Below are positions 29,883-35,504 of a DNA stretch of 35,504 bases, piece after piece; the first letter of the stretch is position 1, and the number at the start of each line of letters is the position of its first letter. The position numbers were made by a program, and so were the translations under genes. The stretch covers positions 1 to 35,504 of IMG/VR virus record IMGVR_UViG_3300042506_000543. One strand, given 5' to 3'. The stretch comes from a virus. Under the pieces are notes generated by a model. That model saw nothing but the letters and a program-made list of their open reading frames with translations. It did not search any database and was not told the origin of the DNA.

Positions 29883-30932
29883 ATGAATTTAAATTTCAGT
29901 TCAGCAGATGTAGCATTAGCTAAAAAAATCAATTTTGATTTGATTGCTAAACACTTCAAAGCATTAGAAGAGGGTAATGATATCATTCTGGATTTACCCC
30001 CAACCCAAATACATGCTTTATCAAAAGCGACTGCATTAAATAATCAACCAAGTTGGGGTTGGAATTTCCTACAAAGTCAGATTCTTGATGAAAAATTAAA
30101 ATCTGGCAGTAATTTTAAAAGAAAAATTCTTTATTGTGTTGTTGATACTATGGCTTATCCGACACATACTGCATTAACGTCAGATAATCAATTTGTTGAT
30201 AAGAAATATTGTAAAGACTTTACAACTGATAGTACTCAAGATGATGGACACGGTCATGGTCACCATGTTGCAGGTATTATATTAGGTAAACATCCGCAAT
30301 ATAAACTTGGTGTTGGTTATGTTAATGGTGTTAATCACGGGGATTTAATTATGGCACAAAAAGGATTGGGTTCTAATGGCGGTGGATCAACACAAAGTTT
30401 AATTAATGCTATAAATCACGGATTAAATGTTTGGAAAGATAATTTTAAAGATTATTTATTGGTGTTTAATTTCTCTTGGGGTGCAACCACTGAAAATAAT
30501 GCAATAACTAAAGCTATAAATGAAGCAATAAATAATGGAGCATTTGTTAATGCTGCTGCTGGTAATAATGGAACTGGTTTATTATCATTTCCGGGGGGCT
30601 TGCAGAATGTCATTTCTTGGGGTGCACACGATAGTAGGGGTAACAAGGCATCTTTCTCACAATATGGCAACACGCTGGTCGGTATTGCCCCTGGTGTGCA
30701 AATTTGGTCATGTTTTAAAGATAATAATTCTTATGTTAGTTGGGATGGTACATCAATGGCAACACCCCACGGAACAGCAGCAGTTGGATTATTATTAAAA
30801 TACAATCCAGATATTAAGAATCAGAATGATTTAAAAGAATACTTGGTAAACAATCTAACTGATGGTGGTAAACCTGGTAGAGATGATTGGTATGGTTATG
30901 GGTATCCAAAATTCGATAAATTATTTAAGTAA
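29883..30932 (+). CDS. Subtilisin-like serine protease (S8)
   Basis: 349 residues. Full catalytic set: Asp88 (CVVDTM), His125 (GHGHHVAG; the usual HGTHVAG), oxyanion Asn228 (AAAGNNG) and Ser291 (GTSMATPHG). Residues 1-75 could be an inhibitory or targeting propeptide, since no signal peptide is present. Between Asp and His there is only a short loop, as in compact subtilases. Phage subtilases are uncommon; possible jobs are degrading host surface proteins from the virion, processing virion proteins or lysis. Carries the TATTTAT box of the candidate late class. Confidence 0.93.
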   Translation: MNLNFSSADVALAKKINFDLIAKHFKALEEGNDIILDLPPTQIHALSKATALNNQPSWGWNFLQSQILDEKLKSGSNFKRKILYCVVDTMAYPTHTALTSDNQFVDKKYCKDFTTDSTQDDGHGHGHHVAGIILGKHPQYKLGVGYVNGVNHGDLIMAQKGLGSNGGGSTQSLINAINHGLNVWKDNFKDYLLVFNFSWGATTENNAITKAINEAINNGAFVNAAAGNNGTGLLSFPGGLQNVISWGAHDSRGNKASFSQYGNTLVGIAPGVQIWSCFKDNNSYVSWDGTSMATPHGTAAVGLLLKYNPDIKNQNDLKEYLVNNLTDGGKPGRDDWYGYGYPKFDKLFK

Positions 30933-30948
30933 TAAGTTTTGGTTGGGG

Positions 30949-31482
30949 TTATTTGGTTTTTATAAATTCTTTAAAAGTTATCCAGCCCCAATCAAAATAT
31001 TTTTCATTCACATATTGTGGTTGATACATAAAAGGACAATCCTTTCCAGAAATATCAAAATGTCGATGAACATCATTCACTGTTAGGTTATGCTTTTCAA
31101 ATAAATGATGTAATAATTCTTTCACATTATTTATGGTTTTTCCCCAATCATTGTCTATATTTACACACATTTCAATGCCAATGAAATAATCATTAGGACT
31201 ACCACCTTGGGGTACTAATGCTTTTCTAACTGGTAAATTGCTTTTTCTTTCTCTATCACCAACATGATAAGCAACCTCATCATCTGGTATTAAGTAAATT
31301 ATTTCTTTATCATCAACAACATAATGAGTACAACCTATTTTCCAATTATTTTTAAAATAATTCAAATGAGAGGCAGCCCCAGCACCACTTCTAGTATTAG
31401 CAGTCCAATGAACTATAATACCCTTTAATTTTTTTAATGGTTTTTTTGGGCGTTCGGGGATAAAATTTTCAGTAATTTTCAT
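30949..31482 (-). CDS. N-acetylmuramoyl-L-alanine amidase (amidase_2, T7 lysozyme-like)
   Basis: 177 residues from ATG 31482; the longer frame to 31590 overlaps the neighbouring gene and its box. Zinc ligands fit T7 lysozyme: His25 (IIVHWTA), His141 and Cys149 (HRHFDISGKDCP, same 8-residue spacing as His122/Cys130 of T7). Cuts the bond between MurNAc and L-Ala. Together with the GH19 enzyme the phage has two wall hydrolases with different targets. TATTTATAAT box 13 nt upstream. Confidence 0.95.
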   Translation of the reverse strand: MKITENFIPERPKKPLKKLKGIIVHWTANTRSGAGAASHLNYFKNNWKIGCTHYVVDDKEIIYLIPDDEVAYHVGDRERKSNLPVRKALVPQGGSPNDYFIGIEMCVNIDNDWGKTINNVKELLHHLFEKHNLTVNDVHRHFDISGKDCPFMYQPQYVNEKYFDWGWITFKEFIKTK

Positions 31483-31495
31483 TTTATATATATTT

Positions 31496-31505
31496 ATTAT
31501 AAATA
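31496..31505 (-). promoter_or_regulatory. TATTTATAAT box
   Basis: Minus strand, 13 nt before the amidase start at 31482. Confidence 0.55.
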
Positions 31506-31553
31506 TTATGAAATAAAAAATTTTGATTAATAAATTTTTTTCACTAATATTGA

Positions 31554-31563
31554 TATTTATAAT
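31554..31563 (+). promoter_or_regulatory. TATTTATAAT box
   Basis: 14 nt before the ATG at 31578, divergent from the amidase box. Confidence 0.55.
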
Positions 31564-31577
31564 TAAAAAACAAAATA

Positions 31578-32378
31578 ATGGCAAAAACAATAAGATTAAC
31601 AGAGAATGATTTACAATTAATCATTAGAAGAATTATTAATGAAGCAAATGAAGCAACTATTGCTAAATATAAACAAATATTTGTTGATTCAGGTAAAATT
31701 GATGAAGAATATTGGGATGAGATTGTTCAGGCAACTATGGGTAAAGATGCTTATATGAAGTGGTTATGTTCTAGGATTGTAAGAAAAATAATCAAAGCTG
31801 AGGATTCTCTTAGGTATGAGAGTTTATTTAAAACTTTTGAGCAAATAAAAAAATCAAACAAAATTTCTCAACAATATTTGCATATTCCTCAATTTGAAAC
31901 AGGAGAAGAAGATGAAAATGGTGAGCCAATATATATATTTAACCTTGATAGTATTAAAACACAAAGTGATATTAGAGATTTAGAAAAAGCAGTAGATGCT
32001 TTCAAACAGAAAAGTCTTGATTTGGGTATGGATGATAACCTTGTTAATACTGGGAATTTAGTTTCAAAACCAGATTTAATGAAATTAGATGCTGCTGGAA
32101 TTAAGTTACTAGGTCTTGTTGATGGTTATCAAATATTTAAAATATCTGACATTTCAAAAGAAACACATAAGGTATATTGTGATATTTTATTTAAAGCTCA
32201 AAAAGGTGCTGAAATTAAATTCTGTACTTTTGGACACGGGCATTATAGCAGATATTTAAAAGACTACCCCGGGTCAGCATATTACTTCATATTTAATTTG
32301 GGTGATCCTATGGCTCCTTATCAATTCCATTATGAGTCAAATCAATTTATGGACAGAAGAGACCAACAAATATTTTAA
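31578..32378 (+). CDS. Unknown protein with targeting-like N-terminus and QFHYESNQFMDRRD end
   Basis: 266 residues. Long N-terminal helix (MAKTIRLTENDLQLIIRR) ending IINE then Ala (residues 19-23), a good prohead-protease-type site. The C-terminal part has FCTFGHGHYSRYLKDYPGSA, YYFIFNLGDPMAPYQFHYES and FMDRRDQQIF. The order C-T...Y-L...G...Y-Q-F-H-[FY]-E-S-x-Q-F-M-D is one I associate with proteins of other large phages; its function is not known to me. Acidic middle part. Single-gene unit ended by a bidirectional terminator. Confidence 0.7.
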   Translation: MAKTIRLTENDLQLIIRRIINEANEATIAKYKQIFVDSGKIDEEYWDEIVQATMGKDAYMKWLCSRIVRKIIKAEDSLRYESLFKTFEQIKKSNKISQQYLHIPQFETGEEDENGEPIYIFNLDSIKTQSDIRDLEKAVDAFKQKSLDLGMDDNLVNTGNLVSKPDLMKLDAAGIKLLGLVDGYQIFKISDISKETHKVYCDILFKAQKGAEIKFCTFGHGHYSRYLKDYPGSAYYFIFNLGDPMAPYQFHYESNQFMDRRDQQIF

Positions 32379-32402
32379 GGTATTTAAAAATAACTTAATT
32401 AA

Positions 32403-32438
32403 AAAAAAGGAAATCATTAATCAATGGTTTCCTTTTTT
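32403..32438. terminator. Bidirectional intrinsic terminator
   Basis: AAAAAAGGAAATCATT pairs with AATGGTTTCCTTTTTT, 4-nt loop, one wobble. Between convergent genes 31578-32378 and 32417-32689, reaching into the end of the latter. Confidence 0.85.
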
Positions 32439-32689
32439 AATTTATACCCCTCCATACTAATCCATTTCCCAATGATACTCCCAACAATATATACAGGTAC
32501 TACAGCATAGTTATGGTTAAATAGATTATCCAATGAATAATATGCTGTACACAATGATGTCAAGTTAATCCAAACAGAATTAATCAATAGTTGGTTTAAC
32601 TTATTTTCATAGGTGTATTTTATTTCCAATGTTTTAAAAATATTAAAAACAATTTGAAATAAAAAAATTAAAATATATTCAAAAATCAT
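32417..32689 (-). CDS. Small multi-helix membrane protein
   Basis: 90 residues with hydrophobic segments at about 2-18, 33-50 and 61-78 (VVPVYIVGSIIGKWISM). Not recognised with confidence. Its start shares one base with the stop of the secreted protein upstream (TAATG), so the two are co-translated and probably act together in the envelope. Confidence 0.65.
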   Translation of the reverse strand: MIFEYILIFLFQIVFNIFKTLEIKYTYENKLNQLLINSVWINLTSLCTAYYSLDNLFNHNYAVVPVYIVGSIIGKWISMEGYKLKKETID

Positions 32690-33465
32690 TACTTTGTTAT
32701 ACGAAGTCCAGCGCCAATCAAAAAGTCTGGGTTTATTGGGTCTATGTCAAACTTAATAACAATTTTCTTAAAGTCAAATAACCCGCCAAATTTAATTCCA
32801 ACAAAATTCTTGCCAAATTTTGGAAATGAATATGATTTATCCCCATTCAAAACAGCCAAATCATCAATAAACTGATAATTAACAACTCTACTACCAATTC
32901 CAATTGAAATATATGGTGAAATTAAGCCCATATTTTGACCATAGCCAACATAAAACCTGTAACCCTTCTCAATATCTTTTAATTGTTCATCCCCCCATCT
33001 TTGGGCATCAGAAAGCGTAATATTTGAGTAAAATTCACTATTATCTATGTTTGGCCTAAACATAACATCCCAGACAAAGAATTTACTTTCACCAATTGTT
33101 GTAAATAACCCATAAAGTTTTGTTGATTTGGATAAACCAATAGTTCCATTGAATGGTTTAAGCGGGGCATATGGTAATTCTGCATATCTTGGTGAATATT
33201 GGTAATATCTCCTATTGTCTCTATCAATATATCTGGTAATTTGATTTGGATTATAATATGGGTTGACATTATAAAATCCGTTATCCATAAATCTTGAATT
33301 TTCTTGAATTATAACAACATTTGGTGTTTTAGGTGCAAATTTTTCATTCCTAATGCTTTGTTTTTCCCTCAATTCTTCACTTTTTGACATTTCTGTCTTT
33401 TGTTTGGAATTATCTTGCCCAATAACCATTATTGGAAATAATAATAAGAGTATTAAATTTTTCAT
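32689..33465 (-). CDS. Secreted protein, probable outer-membrane beta-barrel
   Basis: 258 residues. Signal peptide MKNLILLLLFPIMVIGQ, then a charged, low-complexity linker to about residue 60, a Tyr/Asn-rich stretch (NVNPYYNPNQITRYIDRDNR), and from about 105 alternating amphipathic strands (GTIGLSKSTKLYGLFTTIG, YRFYVGYGQNMGLISPYISI, FLIGAGLRITK). The last strand fits an outer-membrane barrel end. Unusual cargo for a phage: it may alter the host surface, for example against superinfection. TATTTATAAT box 10 nt upstream. Confidence 0.65.
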   Translation of the reverse strand: MKNLILLLLFPIMVIGQDNSKQKTEMSKSEELREKQSIRNEKFAPKTPNVVIIQENSRFMDNGFYNVNPYYNPNQITRYIDRDNRRYYQYSPRYAELPYAPLKPFNGTIGLSKSTKLYGLFTTIGESKFFVWDVMFRPNIDNSEFYSNITLSDAQRWGDEQLKDIEKGYRFYVGYGQNMGLISPYISIGIGSRVVNYQFIDDLAVLNGDKSYSFPKFGKNFVGIKFGGLFDFKKIVIKFDIDPINPDFLIGAGLRITK

Positions 33466-33475
33466 ATGTAGTTTT

Positions 33476-33485
33476 ATTATAAATA
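33476..33485 (-). promoter_or_regulatory. TATTTATAAT box
   Basis: Minus strand, 10 nt before the start at 33465. Confidence 0.5.
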
Positions 33486-33540
33486 TGAGTAATTAAAGCA
33501 ATAAAATAAATTAATTTTAATAATATTAATTTTTATAAGA

Positions 33541-33550
33541 TATTTATTTT
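33541..33550 (+). promoter_or_regulatory. TATTTATTTT box
   Basis: 9 nt before the ATG at 33560. Confidence 0.45.
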
Positions 33551-33559
33551 ATAAAAAAG

Positions 33560-34267
33560 ATGAAAATAAGTGATTATTTAACAATTGTTATCCCATGTAA
33601 AAATGAAAAAAATGTAATAATAGACTGTTTAACTTATTTGGATAAACAAACTGACATTTTAGGAACAAATGTTTATATTTGTGACTCATCTAATGATAGA
33701 ATTACAAAAAGTTTGATAAAATTAAATGAATTTAATAATTTGAATATTGAAATGCTGTCTGGGGGCTTACCTGCAAAGGCTAGGAACATAGGGTTCAAGC
33801 GTTCAAAGACAATTTATACATTATTTCTTGATGCTGATGTTTTTTTGAAAGATAAAAATTTATTATTAAATTGTGTGCATGATTCATTGGACAATTATTT
33901 AGATTTGCTTACTGTTAAATTTAAAACGCTGAATGGTAAATATGATTTTGCTTATATTATGCTTGATTTTTTAAGGAAAATGGTTTCAAGGATATCCCCA
34001 TTTTGTCTGGGCGGATTTATGTTTTTCAGAACATTAAAATTACGTGAATTGGGTGGATTTAATAATGAATGTGTTTTTGCTGAAGATTATGAGTTAAGCA
34101 AAAGAGTTGAACCAAAGAAATTTAAAGTTAGTAAGCAATACGCTTATACATTAAATAGAAGATTTGAATCCAAAGGTATTTATTATATGGGTAAAATGCT
34201 TTTTAAGTCTTTTATAAATAGGAATAATCCAGAGTTCTTTAAACAATCGCATAAATATTGGGATTAA
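33560..34267 (+). CDS. Family 2 glycosyltransferase
   Basis: 235 residues. GT-A fold: LTIVIPCKNEKNVIIDCL, GGLPAKARNIGFKRSK, DxD in LFLDADVF (Asp91, Asp93), GGFMFFRTLKLRELGGF and the acceptor-side FAEDYELSKRV. Transfers a sugar from a nucleotide donor; the acceptor could be phage DNA, virion protein or host surface glycan. No membrane segment. Followed after 1 nt by the HC...SLR paralogue, so they share the TATTTATTTT box. Confidence 0.9.
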   Translation: MKISDYLTIVIPCKNEKNVIIDCLTYLDKQTDILGTNVYICDSSNDRITKSLIKLNEFNNLNIEMLSGGLPAKARNIGFKRSKTIYTLFLDADVFLKDKNLLLNCVHDSLDNYLDLLTVKFKTLNGKYDFAYIMLDFLRKMVSRISPFCLGGFMFFRTLKLRELGGFNNECVFAEDYELSKRVEPKKFKVSKQYAYTLNRRFESKGIYYMGKMLFKSFINRNNPEFFKQSHKYWD

Positions 34268-34268
34268 T

Positions 34269-35504
34269 ATGAAATTAATTAATGTTGCAAAAAGTTTAAT
34301 CTTAGAGGCATCTGCAAAGGATGTTTTGGTTAATAAGTTAAAATTAAGTGATGAAGCTGCTGATTTCTTTGTTGAAAGATGTGGCAAATTGGCTGTCATA
34401 ATGGTTAATAAAATCATTAAAAGCGAAAAAGAAACCTTGGATACATTAGATATGAATGATGTATTTACATCAGCTGAATCATTAAACAAAACTTACCGAA
34501 GATATTATACAAAGTTGGCCTCCATTATGGACTGGATTAAAATTGGATTAAATGGTAATTTAGGTGAACATAAAAATGATAATTTTGAAACATTATTTAA
34601 TGAATCAGTAAAATGGCATAATGAATTAGGTGTGGGTGATGGTGAATATAATTATAATGAAGAAAATGACATTATATTAGATTTTAGAGATAGTGATGGT
34701 ATGGGATTTTATTGGGTAGATTTAGCCACATCAAGGTGTACAGAGGAACAAAAAAGAATGGGTCATTGTGCTTCAACTAGGGGGGATACTTTATATTCAT
34801 TAAGAGAAACAAAAAGAATAAATGATAAATTTACATTAAGTAAAAGTCATTTAACTGCTGCAATTCAATGGGGGGGTAGTGGTGATAAAATTTTACAATT
34901 AAAAGGTCAAAAAAACTCAAAACCAGCAGAAAAATATCATAAATATATTGTTGAATTGTTAATAACTGATAAAATTGATATTATTGGATTTGGCTCTGAA
35001 TATGATTCTGCAAGTGATTTTAAAATAACAGATTTAGGTGATGAATCACTAAAAGTGATAATTGAAGAAAAACCAGAATTATTAGATATATTTTTAAGAG
35101 TTGAGGCATACAAAAAAGGTTTAATTAAAGAAAAACCAAAGACTATTTTTGATATTACCATTAAAAATCATCACTATAAATATTTCTTGGACAATTTTGG
35201 TAATTCAGAGGAGAAGTTTTTAGAAAAAGTGTTTAGTGGTGATTTATATAATGACTCTGGTTATTCTTGGGAAGATTTTGTGCATTATACAGATAACAGT
35301 TTAGAGCAAAAAATAGAAGATTATGTTGATAACATCTATCGTTCAAAAAAATGGAGTGTAGATGATTCTGAAAATAATCAAGATGAATTTTATGATATGG
35401 AATTAAGTAATAAAATAAAAGAAATAGATGATGAAGATTTACAATCAGTATTAAGACAATCATTAGATAGAGCAAACGAGACAGCAGTATATGATGCATA
35501 TTAT
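34269..35504 (+). CDS. HC...SLR (PcfJ-like motif) protein (3' partial)
   Basis: Open to the end of the window; 412 residues visible. MKLINVAKSLILE then Ala is a near-ideal [IL]-x-E targeting peptide. Residues 80-230 match the gene at 20316 in order: DWIKIGLNGN, LDFRDSDGMGFYWV, CTEEQKRMGHC (His166, Cys167), LYSLR, LQLKGQKN, YHKYIVELL, FGSEYDS. The region after about 240 is acidic and helical, and differs from the paralogue. The two N-terminal peptides differ in type while the cores match, so the peptide seems exchangeable. Confidence 0.75.
   Translation, partial: MKLINVAKSLILEASAKDVLVNKLKLSDEAADFFVERCGKLAVIMVNKIIKSEKETLDTLDMNDVFTSAESLNKTYRRYYTKLASIMDWIKIGLNGNLGEHKNDNFETLFNESVKWHNELGVGDGEYNYNEENDIILDFRDSDGMGFYWVDLATSRCTEEQKRMGHCASTRGDTLYSLRETKRINDKFTLSKSHLTAAIQWGGSGDKILQLKGQKNSKPAEKYHKYIVELLITDKIDIIGFGSEYDSASDFKITDLGDESLKVIIEEKPELLDIFLRVEAYKKGLIKEKPKTIFDITIKNHHYKYFLDNFGNSEEKFLEKVFSGDLYNDSGYSWEDFVHYTDNSLEQKIEDYVDNIYRSKKWSVDDSENNQDEFYDMELSNKIKEIDDEDLQSVLRQSLDRANETAVYDAYY

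Noticed and set aside
31483-31590. Hydrophobic N-terminal extension of the amidase that could pass for a membrane anchor
   Set aside because: It would include the TATTTATAAT box and overlap the start of the divergent gene; the extension is translated AT-rich spacer.

Overview
The window is an AT-rich, densely coded stretch that reads as part of a large tailed-phage (Caudoviricetes) genome whose host is probably a Bacteroidota bacterium. Phage character comes from a tail-fibre protein with an S74 chaperone domain, two cell-wall hydrolases (GH19 and amidase_2), two tRNA genes, many small unknown genes with overlapping starts and stops, and no cellular housekeeping operons. The Bacteroidota assignment is an inference from promoters of the form TTG-N19/20-TAnnTTTG, from an SPOR-like secreted protein and from a secreted protein that looks like an outer-membrane barrel. 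The standard genetic code fits all genes.

Layout. 1-2230: end of a collagen-like, S74-terminated tail fibre, followed directly by a kelch-like repeat protein. 2310-3407: small genes, a DUF2061 membrane protein and a candidate ADP-ribosyltransferase. 3448-6179 (minus): a leucine-rich-repeat (LRR) fusion protein, an unknown protein and a second ADP-ribosyltransferase candidate. 6288-9755 (minus): seven head-to-tail LRR genes with 2 to 8 repeats each. 9844-12594 (minus): a sliding-clamp-like protein, a secreted SPOR-like protein, a metallopeptidase and small membrane proteins. 12653-18290 (minus): six consecutive C5-cytosine DNA methyltransferases, each overlapping the next by ATGA; upstream lie a cupin and a seventh, divergent methyltransferase. 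19408-21983 (minus): an unknown protein, a zinc peptidase and an HC...SLR protein. 22491-25191 (minus): small genes, tRNA-Pro, an initiator-like tRNA-Met, two more LRR genes and a protein with a conserved RARHNC...KARYWSC tail. 25280-35504: mainly plus-strand genes, including the GH19 endolysin, a phosphoesterase, a membrane/coiled-coil protein, an 11th LRR gene, a subtilase, a family 2 glycosyltransferase and a second, truncated HC...SLR paralogue. The amidase and a secreted barrel-like protein lie there on the minus strand.

Two regulatory classes can be seen. One set of genes has host-like TAnnTTTG promoters. Another has a recurring TATTTATAAT-like box, usually 13-15 nt before the start codon. 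Nearly all genes of the second class, or their operon mates, encode proteins with a short amphipathic N-terminus ending in [IL]-x-E. That is the form of the T4 capsid-targeting sequence cut by the prohead protease. My main hypothesis is a late regulon of otherwise unrelated proteins (ADP-ribosyltransferase candidates, a zinc peptidase, HC...SLR proteins, an LRR fusion) that are packaged in the capsid and injected with the DNA.

The other notable systems are the array of six methyltransferases with near-constant flanks and different target-recognition regions, and the expanded LRR family with constant ends and a variable number of repeats. Both look like products of repeated duplication and recombination.
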